Counted from the stretch's first letter, positions 34,938 to 43,001 are shown. The stretch: DNA of 64,000 nucleotides from Alphaproteobacteria bacterium (GCA_028285305.1 JANQPV010000067.1:1-64000), one strand, 5' to 3'. Numbers and translations are program-made. Notes: generated by a model from the sequence alone, not told the origin.

Positions 34938-35834
34938 ATGGCCAAAAGAGACATTTATCAGGAAGTCACCGACAAGATTGTCCGTGTGCTGGACCGGGTG
35001 AGCCCGAACGACTGGCAACCGCCGTTTGCCGGACTGGCGGCGCAGGGGCTGCCCCTCAACCCCATCACAAACCATCGCTATCAGGGGATCAATATCCCTT
35101 CCCTATGGTTCGACCAACAGGATAAACGCTTTGCCTCAAATCAGTGGGCGAGTTTCAATCAGTGGAAGGACAAAGGCGCAGCCGTGCGCAAGGGCGAAAA
35201 GGGAAGCCCGATCATTTTCTACAAAACTCTGACGCGGGAAGAAGAAAACGACAGCGGCGAACGCCAAGACATCCAAATCCCCATGATGCGGTTTTACACG
35301 GTCTTCAATGCCGATCAAGTGGAGGGCTACGACCACCACGAAAGCGCCCCGGCCAACGAAACCGACCTTGTCACCCGCATCGAAAACGCGGACGTCTTTT
35401 GTAAAGCCACGGGTGCAGACATCCGCCACGGCGGCGCGGGCGCTTACTATGACCGCAGGGGCGATTTCATCAACCTGCCCGAGACGATACATTTCAGGGA
35501 GACAAGCACCGCCAGCGCCACGGAGAACTATTACGCAACCCTGCTCCATGAACTGACCCACTGGACGGGAGCGCCTCACAGGCTCCATCGGGACAAGGCC
35601 AAGACCAAGTCGGAGCGCGACAAATACGCCTTTGAGGAACTCATCGCCGAACTTGGTGCGGCTTTTCTGTGTGCTGAACTCGGCATCACCCAGACCCCGC
35701 GAGAGGACCACGCCCACTATCTCAAGAACTGGCTGCAGGCGCTTAAGGGCGACAAGAAATACATCTTCAAAGCCGCCGCACAAGCCGCGAAAGCCTCCGA
35801 CTATCTCCGCGAGCTTCAAGGAGGCGCGGCATGA
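34938..35834 (+). CDS. ardC: ArdC-like antirestriction protein (ssDNA-binding domain plus zincin)
   Basis: The protein is 298 aa from the ATG at 34938, which has AAAGGAG seven bases upstream; the longer open frame is discounted. The N-terminal half is the ArdC single-strand DNA-binding domain (PFAGLAAQGLPLNPITNHRYQG, WASFNQW, VRKGEKGSPIIFYK). The C-terminal half is a metallopeptidase-like domain with HELTH (residues about 198-202), GAPHRL, and a downstream EELIAELGAAF Glu that completes a zinc site. ArdC proteins of conjugative plasmids protect entering DNA from type I restriction. It heads a plus-strand block with the parB-like gene. Base composition and context indicate plasmid ancestry. 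Confidence 0.9.
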   Translation: MAKRDIYQEVTDKIVRVLDRVSPNDWQPPFAGLAAQGLPLNPITNHRYQGINIPSLWFDQQDKRFASNQWASFNQWKDKGAAVRKGEKGSPIIFYKTLTREEENDSGERQDIQIPMMRFYTVFNADQVEGYDHHESAPANETDLVTRIENADVFCKATGADIRHGGAGAYYDRRGDFINLPETIHFRETSTASATENYYATLLHELTHWTGAPHRLHRDKAKTKSERDKYAFEELIAELGAAFLCAELGITQTPREDHAHYLKNWLQALKGDKKYIFKAAAQAAKASDYLRELQGGAA

Positions 35835-35870
35835 TCCCCGTTCATCACACTGCTGAAGGATTGCAGCACA

Positions 35871-35891
35871 GAAGGGCTTTCCCAGCCCTTC
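35871..35891 (+). promoter_or_regulatory. hairpin between ardC and the parB-like gene
   Basis: GAAGGGCT and AGCCCTTC form an eight-base stem with a five-base loop about 50 bases before the parB-like start. No T-tract follows, so it more likely marks mRNA processing or partial termination than a full stop. Confidence 0.4.
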
Positions 35892-35939
35892 ACAGGTGCA
35901 ATTCCGCATCAAACCCAATCGACACAAAGGAGAAAGACA

Positions 35940-37694
35940 ATGACGATTGAAAACACCATAGAAATGATCCCCATCACGAAACTGCAGCTCTCGAAAGCCA
36001 ATCCGCGCAAGAGCGTCGATGAAAAGGCGATAGCCGGACTGGCCCAGAGCATCAGAACCGATGGTCTGTTGCAAAATCTTGTGGTCGCCAGACCAGAGGG
36101 GCGCAAACGCAAATACCCGATCATCAGCGGGGAGCGCCGCTACCGGGCCTTGCAGCATCTTATCGATACGGGCGACTTGCCCGGCGATGTGAGCGTCCCC
36201 GTAGAAATCCGCGAAGGTCTGTCCGAAGAAGAAACCTTGCGGATCGCCACCGTTGAGAACGTGCAGCGCGTGGACCTAAGCCCCCTCGAGGAAGCCGAAG
36301 CCATCAAAGTTCTCGCCCATGATGGCGAAAAGCTCGGCGATATTGTTGCACAAACCGGACTTTCGGAAAGCACGATCAAGCGCCGCCTTGTGCTGCTTGA
36401 ACTCAGCGAAACCGTGAAAGAGGCGTTATCTTCAGAGCAGATCACACTTTCGCAGGCCGAAGCCCTGAGCCTTGCAAGCCATGAGGAACAGGAAACGCTC
36501 CTGCCCCACATTGTTGGGGGCTGGTATTCCAGCGCCGAAGACATCAGAGAGCAGATTTTAGGAGATGCGCCCAGCGTCGCAATGGCCGTGTTCGACAAGG
36601 CCGAATACAAAGGCACGTATACGGCCGACCTTCTGGCCGATGATGAAACCACTTATTTCGATGACGCGGACCAGTTCTATGATCTGCAAAAGGTGGCTGC
36701 CGAGAAGATGGTGGAGGCATTCGACAAGGACCATGACTGGGCTGAACTCATTGAAGGGTCTTTTTCTTCTGCCGGATACCGCCAAGCCAAAAAGGGAGAA
36801 GCAGGCGGCGTGATCGTGTCGCTCTCGCCTGAAGGCCGGGTGGATGTGCATAAGGGCCTCATCCGGCAGGACATCGATACATCCGTCTCCGATGCTTTAA
36901 AAGCCACGCCCAAAGCGACCTACGCAAAGCCCCTATGCGAGTACTTTGCCATGCACAAGAGCGCAGCGGTACAGGCCGAACTCATCAAAAATCCGCGCAC
37001 AGCGAAAGAAATTGGCGTTGCACAGATGCTCTACCGGGCCAGCGCCCATGGTTGCCTCTCTTATCTGAGAAAAGAGGGCACTGAAAGCGCCGCCCTTGAT
37101 GCCATCAACGCCGAAGCGGTTGAAATCATTGGCATGCTTGGCGAACTGCAGGAAGGCGCAGAGTATTGCAGCCTGGGCTCGCTCGCGCACTCCTTTGAAC
37201 GCGCCTACGATCTGGTTCAGAAACTCAAAGACGACCAGCTTGAGCGGCTCTTCGTGTTCCTGAGCGCGATCTCATTCGGTCAGGGACCGTCGTTCTCCAA
37301 TTACGGCAGTACGCGGCATTACGCGCTCGATACGGACGAAGACAGCGTCTTCAACCGCGTCGCTCTGAGCCTTGGCGTGGACATGCGCCGCTACTGGACA
37401 CCCGATGAGTGGTTCTTAGGCCGCCGCACCATGAGCCAGCTTGGCAATATTCTTTCGCAAAGCGGATTGTCGCGGCTTTACGGCAATGGCAAGGACTTCA
37501 AGAAGACGGAGCTTGTGCCCATGATGGTCCGATACTTCAACAAGGTCCGGACCATGACCAAACCTAAGGGCGATCAGAAACAGGCCCGGGACTGGCTGCC
37601 TGAAGCTATGCAGTTCCCGGCCATCGATCCAGATGAGGTGAAGGAAGAAGACACAACTTTGACACCGGAATCCAGCCTCGCCGAAGCCGCTTAA
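35940..37694 (+). CDS. ParB/RepB/Spo0J-like plasmid partition-type protein
   Basis: The 584-aa protein has an N-terminal ParB CTPase/DNA-clamp domain. Seen are LSKANPRKSVDEKAIAGLAQ, the SGERRYRAL arginine motif near residue 62, and the ENVQRVDLSPLEEAEA box near 105. A helix-turn-helix with TGLSESTIKRRL (about 143) follows. The remaining 400 residues are a long extension not found in chromosomal ParB, rich in acidic helices. Such large ParB-domain proteins occur on alphaproteobacterial plasmids and mobile islands next to ardC and may act in segregation or as transcription regulators. No parA neighbour is present, which argues against a standard partition system. AAGGAGA precedes the ATG. Confidence 0.88.
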   Translation: MTIENTIEMIPITKLQLSKANPRKSVDEKAIAGLAQSIRTDGLLQNLVVARPEGRKRKYPIISGERRYRALQHLIDTGDLPGDVSVPVEIREGLSEEETLRIATVENVQRVDLSPLEEAEAIKVLAHDGEKLGDIVAQTGLSESTIKRRLVLLELSETVKEALSSEQITLSQAEALSLASHEEQETLLPHIVGGWYSSAEDIREQILGDAPSVAMAVFDKAEYKGTYTADLLADDETTYFDDADQFYDLQKVAAEKMVEAFDKDHDWAELIEGSFSSAGYRQAKKGEAGGVIVSLSPEGRVDVHKGLIRQDIDTSVSDALKATPKATYAKPLCEYFAMHKSAAVQAELIKNPRTAKEIGVAQMLYRASAHGCLSYLRKEGTESAALDAINAEAVEIIGMLGELQEGAEYCSLGSLAHSFERAYDLVQKLKDDQLERLFVFLSAISFGQGPSFSNYGSTRHYALDTDEDSVFNRVALSLGVDMRRYWTPDEWFLGRRTMSQLGNILSQSGLSRLYGNGKDFKKTELVPMMVRYFNKVRTMTKPKGDQKQARDWLPEAMQFPAIDPDEVKEEDTTLTPESSLAEAA

Positions 37695-37712
37695 GTCTCC
37701 TCGCGGCGCTAC

Positions 37713-37747
37713 CCGGCCCGCTCGTTTGCTCCCAACGGACGGGCCGG
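37713..37747 (+). terminator. strong hairpin after the parB-like gene
   Basis: CCGGCCCG pairs with CGGGCCGG, with an inner CGTT/AACG stem and a seven-base loop, 18 bases after the stop. It has no T-tract, so it is a possible but non-canonical terminator, and it marks the switch from GC-rich to AT-rich DNA. Confidence 0.5.
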
Positions 37748-37881
37748 ACTGTGCTGGTTGACCGCCCGAACCGTCCGCTTTCTAACTCGGCAATTGCTCT
37801 GTATACCTATTTCCATAATATGGAGAATTGACTTTTCAATAGAAACCAAATCAAAATGCATTATAATTAATATACTGATTA

Positions 37882-37910
37882 TTGCAAAAATGGGCAACTA
37901 AGTGTTACAC
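37882..37910 (+). promoter_or_regulatory. candidate sigma-70-type promoter, possibly giving a leaderless mRNA
   Basis: TTGCAA (37882-37887) and TTACAC (37905-37910) are 17 bases apart. Transcription would start about seven bases later, at or just before the ATG at 37918, and no Shine-Dalgarno is present. Confidence 0.35.
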
Positions 37911-37917
37911 TGAACTC

Positions 37918-38142
37918 ATGGAGGAGAAACCCGAGCCACAAGTGCCGAAAGTCACGCTTGCCACACAGGATTGGGTGCTAAAGGAATTGATGGACACAGA
38001 ACGCCGCATAGAGAAAGCTTTTCACCAACAGACGACATATCTCGATTCAAAGTTCAATGCGCAGAATCGCTGGATACTAGGCGTGATCATCAGCATTGTT
38101 GCCGCCATTCTGGCTATGGTCGCAGCCGTGTTCATCCAATAA
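37918..38142 (+). CDS. small protein with coiled coil and C-terminal membrane anchor
   Basis: The protein is 74 aa from the ATG at 37918; the frame extends to a TTG at 37882 that probably lies in the promoter. Residues 10-45 are charged and heptad-like (TERRIEKAFHQQTTYLD). Residues 52-73 form one hydrophobic segment (WILGVIISIVAAILAMVAAV), so the protein should be a tail-anchored inner-membrane protein facing the cytoplasm. The layout resembles small coiled-coil plus TM proteins of phages and plasmids (holin-accessory or Bdr-like), but no family is claimed. The next small gene follows after 18 bases and is probably cotranscribed. Confidence 0.6.
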   Translation: MEEKPEPQVPKVTLATQDWVLKELMDTERRIEKAFHQQTTYLDSKFNAQNRWILGVIISIVAAILAMVAAVFIQ

Positions 38143-38160
38143 CAGGAATAAACGAGATCA

Positions 38161-38358
38161 ATGGCTAAAATCGAGCGACCGGAACTGGACCAGATTATAG
38201 ATTACGCCATTGACGCAATGGGGGAGCTCGAGAGTATCGAAATCCGGCTTAAAGGTGTCCGCAATGAAATTGAGGAGATGACGGCTAAGCTGTTCTTTCA
38301 TTCAAAGCTGGATACTCTCAATGAGTCCAAAAGGAAGCGCAAGCAGACGAAGAAGTGA
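38161..38358 (+). CDS. small coiled-coil protein of unknown function
   Basis: The 65-aa protein consists of acidic heptad-like helix (residues 8-45, IIDYAIDAMGELESIEIRL and following) and a very basic tail (ESKRKRKQTKK) that may contact DNA. It follows the small membrane protein by 18 bases on the same strand, suggesting a two-gene unit between the parB-like and mobilization genes. No Shine-Dalgarno stronger than AACGAGA is seen. Unknown function; coding status rests on codon pattern and spacing. Confidence 0.55.
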   Translation: MAKIERPELDQIIDYAIDAMGELESIEIRLKGVRNEIEEMTAKLFFHSKLDTLNESKRKRKQTKK

Positions 38359-38379
38359 TAGTTGTCGTTACGACAAACG

Positions 38380-38556
38380 ATGCGCACGTGGCCACCAGAT
38401 CAGCGACGATTTGGGGACACGTCAGCTCGACCAAATGAATCGCGCAATGATATCAAACAACGATTCCGGTTAAGCGAAGGCTGGCTGTTGAAATCAGTTG
38501 TGCTACAGATAATTCTTCTTGTAATCTTCACCACACAATGGTTTCACTCCGAGTGA
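38380..38556 (+). CDS. possible small single-span membrane protein
   Basis: The candidate is 58 aa from the ATG at 38380; a TTG at 38362 is in frame. The first 38 residues are polar and basic; residues 39-54 (LLKSVVLQIILLVIFTTQWF) form a hydrophobic segment. It follows the previous small gene closely but overlaps the convergent HEPN-like gene by 54 bases. Without a ribosome site it may be a chance frame. Confidence 0.3.
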   Translation: MRTWPPDQRRFGDTSARPNESRNDIKQRFRLSEGWLLKSVVLQIILLVIFTTQWFHSE

Positions 38557-39012
38557 GAGAACCGAAGCAGTCTCAAAGAGCAAGCCGTATCTAACTTCAG
38601 CGTAGATCTCCGCACCGATGAAATATTCGTATTTCTTGGCACTATACCTCTCAGAAAACACATCAATTGCTCGGCTCTGATCGTGGGACAATTTCACAAC
38701 GTCATCCAGCTTGTTTCTTGAGGCCACGCTGAGCAATTCCTTTAGATCGTGCCCAATACGTTTCAAGCTCGCGACGTCAATGCCTTTGCACCGCAAAAAT
38801 GCCTTCAAAGACAGTTCAATTGAATGTCCAAGAAGATAGTAGGGAACGCGACTAGACGTCATTCGCAGTTCGTCCAGTTGGGACTTCGGCGGTGGCTGTA
38901 GCGCTTCCGCCGCGTCCAAAAACTCTCGGCCCAGCACCTGAAATGAAACCGCGGAAACTTGTTTCTTCGTGTTGTTCACTGCACTCCTCTTATCCGGTTC
39001 GCATTTGATCAA
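38503..39012 (-). CDS. HEPN-like small protein
   Basis: The 169-aa protein has a helix pattern and a YYLLGHSIELSLKAFLRCKGI ... IGHDLKELL core that matches the HEPN superfamily seen in abortive-infection and toxin proteins. The RNase motif R-x4-6-H of active HEPN toxins is not obvious, so this may be a non-catalytic HEPN or a regulator. No nucleotidyltransferase (MNT) partner gene lies adjacent. It is on the same strand as the mobilization operon, 157 bases beyond its last gene. Stand-alone HEPN genes are common accessory cargo. Start ATG at 39012; upstream context weak. Confidence 0.62.
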   Translation of the reverse strand: MIKCEPDKRSAVNNTKKQVSAVSFQVLGREFLDAAEALQPPPKSQLDELRMTSSRVPYYLLGHSIELSLKAFLRCKGIDVASLKRIGHDLKELLSVASRNKLDDVVKLSHDQSRAIDVFSERYSAKKYEYFIGAEIYAEVRYGLLFETASVLSLGVKPLCGEDYKKNYL

Positions 39013-39169
39013 TGCACAAACGAAATTGGGTTACGAAACGCTCCTCAGTGGTGTTGTTCGCACCGAATTCGCGCTAGATCGTTCGGATCGATATTTCTTC
39101 AACTGAATTGGTGGGTTGGCGCGAGAATTACAACCGATCGTTCAATTGGATGCGAATGCTTCCTGAGGG

Positions 39170-39496
39170 TTATGGCAATGGGTGAGGCCCCTTTCTAGAT
39201 TGGCGCATACTCAATTCCTCTTTCGCGAGCCTCTCGCGTTCGACGGACTGTCTCTGAGCTTCTCGGCCCGGTCTAATCCGGCCAAACTCATCGTAGGCAG
39301 GCAGGTCGCCCCTCTTGACCGCTTCCCAATAAGCCGCTTGCTCGGCCGCCCTGACTTCACCCGCCCAATGGGCTCGCCTGGCGGCTTCTGCTTTCACTGC
39401 CCTAACCGCTTCGTCCCGCTGACGGTAATCAGGACCGCGAATGGCTGCCGCGATATCCGCTTCCCGCTGCAATCGCTTTATGTCTTCCGGTAACAT
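39170..39496 (-). CDS. small charged protein at the end of the mobilization operon
   Basis: The 108-aa protein is almost entirely charged helix (Arg, Glu, Ala rich, such as EAVRAVKAEAARRAHWAGEVRAAE) with a Pro-containing tail. No family is recognised. It begins 21 bases after the relaxase stop on the same strand with an AAAGGAAG site, so it is the last gene of the mobC-relaxase operon and may be a relaxosome accessory protein. High GC and Ala/Arg content agree with its operon partners and differ from the flanking AT-rich genes. Confidence 0.65.
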   Translation of the reverse strand: MLPEDIKRLQREADIAAAIRGPDYRQRDEAVRAVKAEAARRAHWAGEVRAAEQAAYWEAVKRGDLPAYDEFGRIRPGREAQRQSVERERLAKEELSMRQSRKGPHPLP

Positions 39497-39517
39497 GTCT
39501 GAACTTCCTTTCTTGGT

Positions 39518-40795
39518 TTATCGCTCCGGTGTGGGCCCCCGAGGTCGCCCGCGACCTTCAATGGATGCGGGACTAGTTTCGGATTTGACCTTCATGCCTC
39601 TGAATATCTCCGCGTCTTGTCTCAGCTCACGGCCCAAAGCGGCATTACGCTCGCGCGCCTTGAGTTTGAAGACGTTCAAGTTCTGGCGCTCGGACAGTTG
39701 CTTGAAGATGAGAGAGTCCATCTCTTTGCGATCTCGGGCGACAGACTTCTGTGCTTCCTGTTCGTGGCGCTTCCTGAGTTTCTTGTTGTGTCCTCGGAGA
39801 AAATCCCAGAGACCACGGAATCCTTTTCGAAACTCACCTTGGCGGGCCTTCGCTTCTTGGACCAGCCGTTTCTCATGTTTGTCTTTGAGCGAGCGGCGTT
39901 CGGTTCTCTGACGTTGCACAAAGTCCCTGCGTCGTTTCTGGAAATCGGCACGCAGTTTCTGGTTCTGCGCCTCAAGCTCTTCTTGCCAATTTTCGACTTT
40001 GGTCAGCATCTCCTCGGCGAACTCACGTTTGGCTTGCGCAACGCTCCGGAGCGTATCCTCATTGCCTAACCGTTTGCGAACGTCCTTTGTTTTGATGCCG
40101 GTCATCCGCGGGATCGAATACACCTCGCCCTTTAGATCAACACCAACAAAGCCGCGGCGGTCCCCACGCGCGACTTTGAAGCCTCGCTCCTCAAGCGCAT
40201 TGATGAAGGCGGACTTTGAATCGGAGATCACCCAGGCATCCTGGAACGCTGCCTTGATGGCTTTGGGATCTTTTTCGGAACGCTTCGCCTGCTGCCATGT
40301 GGCCAGATCGAAGTTTCTTGGGCTGCGGTCATGGGCGTTGACCAGGCCGGGCGGCATCTTCCAGCCATGTTCCAAGAAGAGTTCTCGCGAGATCGATTTG
40401 AGCTTGGTGCGATCAAAGGACAGTTGAACCGCCTTCATTTCGTCCACCTTGATCCGTGACCAGACCGCATGGGCATGCCGCCGGCCTTCCTTCTCGTGAA
40501 AGACGATGGCGCGCGGCTGCCCCGTAAGACCTAAATCTCTTTCAACCCGGTCGATAGCGCTTTCGAAGGCGTCCACTCCAACCCGTTCGTTTTGAGGAGG
40601 ATTGAGCGAAAGCGAATAGAGAAACTGCTTGCAGCGCGTCCCGCAACTCAGCGCATAGGCTTCGTTGAAGGCGCCTTCCAGGTTTTGAGAGGTGAAGCCA
40701 CGAAGTTCATGAACCTCAATATGTTCGTTTTCGCCTTTCATCAGATGCCGAGCCAGATCCCCGGCACCGCCGCGGGCATTGCCGTTGAGGATCAT
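39518..40795 (-). CDS. MobA/VirD2-family relaxase
   Basis: The protein is 425 aa from the ATG at 40795, which overlaps the mobC stop (ATGA); an upstream extension to 40867 would run inside mobC. The relaxase domain is in the first 200 residues: MILNGNARGGAGDLARHLMKG, the histidine-triad segment GRRHAHAVWSRI near 100, and FDRTKLKSISRELFLEHGW. The C-terminal half is a long, strongly charged coiled coil (KRRRDFVQRQRTERRSLKDKHEKR). This relaxase would nick oriT and lead the strand into a host conjugation pore. No type IV secretion genes are seen, so the element is mobilizable, not self-transmissible. Confidence 0.88.
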   Translation of the reverse strand: MILNGNARGGAGDLARHLMKGENEHIEVHELRGFTSQNLEGAFNEAYALSCGTRCKQFLYSLSLNPPQNERVGVDAFESAIDRVERDLGLTGQPRAIVFHEKEGRRHAHAVWSRIKVDEMKAVQLSFDRTKLKSISRELFLEHGWKMPPGLVNAHDRSPRNFDLATWQQAKRSEKDPKAIKAAFQDAWVISDSKSAFINALEERGFKVARGDRRGFVGVDLKGEVYSIPRMTGIKTKDVRKRLGNEDTLRSVAQAKREFAEEMLTKVENWQEELEAQNQKLRADFQKRRRDFVQRQRTERRSLKDKHEKRLVQEAKARQGEFRKGFRGLWDFLRGHNKKLRKRHEQEAQKSVARDRKEMDSLIFKQLSERQNLNVFKLKARERNAALGRELRQDAEIFRGMKVKSETSPASIEGRGRPRGPTPER

Positions 40796-41235
40796 CCATC
40801 GTCCCCTTTCGGTTTGAGGCCTAAGGCAGCGATCAAAGCGTTGCGCATGGCCCGCACATCGGCGCACGCGGCGTGAAGTTCTTCGGCAAGTTCGGGTGTC
40901 GCTGGAAGGATCCCAAGGTTCGCCGCTTTGGCAATCTGATTGAGGTTGGAAGAAAGGCGGGATTGACCAAGCTGACCCAAGGCTTGCGCCAACGCTGTTC
41001 GATCAACAGAGGGCTCACGTCGCTTTCGAGACTTGGTGCGGTTTGGGTCGACGGCCTCGCCAAACAATTTCAATCTGATGTAGGCAGCCCAAGAGAGCTT
41101 TCCCGCCGACCGGCTAAGCTCCGCCCGTTCGGCTTCGTTGAAACGAATGGAGAAGGGCTTTTGCTGCCGCCGCGGAGTGTTATCGTTGGCTCCAACCGCG
41201 GACTCGAAGGACTTTTGGAGGTTGGGTGCGCTCAT
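40792..41235 (-). CDS. mobC: MobC-like relaxosome accessory protein
   Basis: The 147-aa protein has a central KPFSIRFNEAERAELSRSAGKLSWAAYIRLKLFG with the ribbon-helix-helix look of MobC proteins. A C-terminal LNQIAKAANLGILPATPELAEEL, the conserved MobC helix, follows. MobC proteins bind oriT and help the relaxase open the strand. Both ends overlap neighbours by four bases (a 40-aa ORF upstream, relaxase downstream), so all three are translationally coupled. Confidence 0.85.
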   Translation of the reverse strand: MSAPNLQKSFESAVGANDNTPRRQQKPFSIRFNEAERAELSRSAGKLSWAAYIRLKLFGEAVDPNRTKSRKRREPSVDRTALAQALGQLGQSRLSSNLNQIAKAANLGILPATPELAEELHAACADVRAMRNALIAALGLKPKGDDG

Positions 41236-41354
41236 AGTCCCAATTCCTCAAAGTCAATATCCGCATGTTTGAGCTGGTGTTCCCAGTCTTCCAGTTCGTT
41301 GAAAATGTCGGCAAAAGAGTTCGAACTTTCTCCTGCCGGGTGCGCCATTTGCAT
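41232..41354 (-). CDS. 40-aa acidic protein ahead of mobC
   Basis: An ATG-to-TGA frame of 40 codons whose stop overlaps the mobC start (ATGA). The product is acidic and helical: MQMAHPAG, SFADIFNELEDWEHQLKHAD, IDFEELGL. Coupling identical to that of mobC and relaxase suggests a real first gene of the operon. A second in-frame ATG lies at 41348. No known family. Confidence 0.5.
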   Translation of the reverse strand: MQMAHPAGESSNSFADIFNELEDWEHQLKHADIDFEELGL

Positions 41355-41445
41355 TCGTCGTTTAGGCCGTATGGCTCATATAAGCTCATACGAAACAGGA
41401 ACGCGGGCCCACCTTGCAGCAGCTCTGATGAACGCCGCCAAAAAA

Positions 41446-41455
41446 AGTGCGCACT
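41446..41455. promoter_or_regulatory. palindrome AGTGCGCACT, candidate oriT nic region
   Basis: A perfect ten-base palindrome preceded by seven A, 92 bases upstream of the mobilization operon. It contains AAGTGCGC, the core of the RSF1010-type nic region (TAAGTGCGC). No adjacent inverted repeat of the kind found in RSF1010 was identified, so the match is suggestive only. Confidence 0.3.
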
Positions 41456-41550
41456 ATTGACGCTTTCCAACGGTAGGCAAAAGGAAGAACGATCTAAGTC
41501 AAACCTCTCGCCTTGTGGATCAAAAAGGTCGACAAGTCTTTCAGGGCTTT

Positions 41551-41684
41551 CTATGCGCCTTCGAGATACCGCTCACCTTCCAGTGTTAAGCTGATGTCGC
41601 GAGTTGTCCGCTGTAGAAGTTTCATGCCCTGATGTTCCTCCAAACGGACAGCAGCTTTCAAAGCAGCCGAAGATGAAAAATTGA
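41551..41684 (-). pseudogene. LysR-family regulator remnant (helix-turn-helix segment)
   Basis: On the minus strand one frame reads FSSSAALKAAVRLEEHQG, then MKLLQRTTRDISLTLEGERY, ending LEGA and TAG. This is the second half of the LysR DNA-binding domain (normally SAVSRxIxxLEExLGVxLLxRTTR). There is a stop in frame just upstream and another directly after GERYLEGA, so only about 40 codons survive. The overlapping 108-codon frame on the same strand at 41573-41899 is then partly spurious. Decayed DNA next to the mobilization operon. Confidence 0.65.
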
Positions 41685-41899
41685 GAGCTTAAGCTTTCAA
41701 TCTGAGTGCGGATGGACTCCGCCTCGAATATGTCTCCATCCAATGCGCCTCGACTTTTGTCGCTGTCGATATGAGGGAAGCGGATCTGAAGGCCAACAGA
41801 TCTGCCATTGACTTTCTTTGAACGGTTGAAAACGCCATTCACGTCCGAAATCTTTAGCCGCAAACTTCCATTTTTGGCGAGAAAAGACGATTGGATCAT

Positions 41900-42275
41900 A
41901 ATTCGCGAATGCCTCCCGATGGCGGGCGCCCGCCCAGGCTCAAGAGAATCCTAACGTGTATGAATTAGACGGCGTTTTCCACAAACAATCAGGGCCTGTA
42001 CAATAACCTTTTGTTCAAAAGGTCTTACCCGGAGAATACCACTACGATCCAACGTGCATTGCTCCGTTCCAAACGTCTGCCATAAGATCAAATACCTACC
42101 GCTCAAACACGAAATTGTGATGAGCGTGATTGTTTATCGGATTTGCAACTTAAGGTAAGGATCCCCAACTATTGTAACCTGGGTACTTGTTCTAAGTGAT
42201 CGAACCTTCCTGGTAGGAAGCAGTCGCTAGTGCCAGCTTCCGCCGTAACCGTAAACTGCATGAGGAGAGTTATAA
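41900..42275. other. promoter region of the first Crp/Fnr gene
   Basis: It contains TTGCAACTTAAGGT (42143-42156) and AACTATT (42167-42173), both also found upstream of the paralogous gene at 49832, and GAGGAGA as ribosome site at 42262. No gene seen. Confidence 0.55.
42143..42156. promoter_or_regulatory. shared crp-promoter motif TTGCAACTTAAGGT
   Basis: The same 14-mer with one change (TTGCAACTTGAGGT) occurs at 49693-49706. Each is 120-126 bases before its Crp/Fnr gene, and each is followed by AACTATT 10-13 bases later. Confidence 0.5.
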
Positions 42276-43001
42276 TTGAGTGTGATGGACTTCAAGACAT
42301 TGCTCAAAACTGAGCCGGAACGTCTTGATTTGAATTATGAACAATTGCAGTCAATCTTATCCGAAACCAACGCGAAGATGATCCATGACCCCGCCCGCCA
42401 CTTTCTTTATCGAAAAGGGCAATCCGCAGGCGAACTGAATATCATACTGGAGGGCTGGGTCATGAAGTACGATCTGTTGTCGGAAGGTACAAGACAAATC
42501 CTTCAGTTTTGCTTGCCGGGCGAGTTGTTGATCGCATCTCATATCGATCAGCCTACACGCGCTCATTTCGCAAAGACCATCACACCTGTAAGAAGGTTGG
42601 TGATCGACAAAACTCCATTTCTCGAGTTAACAAATTCGTCCATGAACCTTGGAACGACACTCATGAGAATACTGCTGAAGACACAAGCAAGATTAGAGCA
42701 CACCGTAACAGATCTGGGACGTCGCCCGGCAGTAGAGAGGATCAGTAGACTAATGCTTTACCTGTTTGCGCGCTTGGGCGAACGGGATTTGGGTTCGGAC
42801 GATAGCATGTGCTTTCCTCTAACGCAGAACCAAATGGCCGATGCCACAGGACTCACGCCTGTTCACGTCAATCGGACTTTAAGGCACTTACGCAAATGTA
42901 GGATTGTCGATGTCAATCACGGATCCCTGAAGGTAAAAGACTGGGATCTACTACTTGAGGCGGCAGGCATGACCGAGGCTGATTTCAAGTCCTTGAGCTG
43001 A
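42276..43001 (+). CDS. Crp/Fnr family transcriptional regulator
   Basis: The protein is 241 aa, TTG start with AGGAG eight bases before. An N-terminal cyclic-nucleotide-binding-like beta roll (ARHFLYRKGQSAGELNIILEGWVMKYDLLSEG, residues 37-70) precedes a dimerization helix and a C-terminal winged helix (LTQNQMADATGLTPVHVNRTLRHLRK, about 187-212). The recognition helix has HVNRT where FNR has ETVSR, so its target differs from the FNR box. No N-terminal cysteine cluster is present, so it is not an oxygen-labile iron-sulfur sensor. It is a close paralogue, equal in length, of the regulator at 49832, with a related promoter. Confidence 0.92.
   Translation: MSVMDFKTLLKTEPERLDLNYEQLQSILSETNAKMIHDPARHFLYRKGQSAGELNIILEGWVMKYDLLSEGTRQILQFCLPGELLIASHIDQPTRAHFAKTITPVRRLVIDKTPFLELTNSSMNLGTTLMRILLKTQARLEHTVTDLGRRPAVERISRLMLYLFARLGERDLGSDDSMCFPLTQNQMADATGLTPVHVNRTLRHLRKCRIVDVNHGSLKVKDWDLLLEAAGMTEADFKSLS

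Noticed and set aside
41180-41470. 96-codon minus-strand frame overlapping the start of mobC
   Set aside because: It lies across the mobC start and the 40-codon coupled gene in a different frame; the coupled arrangement is better supported.
41573-41899. 108-codon minus-strand frame near the mobilization operon
   Set aside because: Its C-terminal third runs over the LysR remnant in another frame. The first half could be an older gene fragment but no family was recognised.
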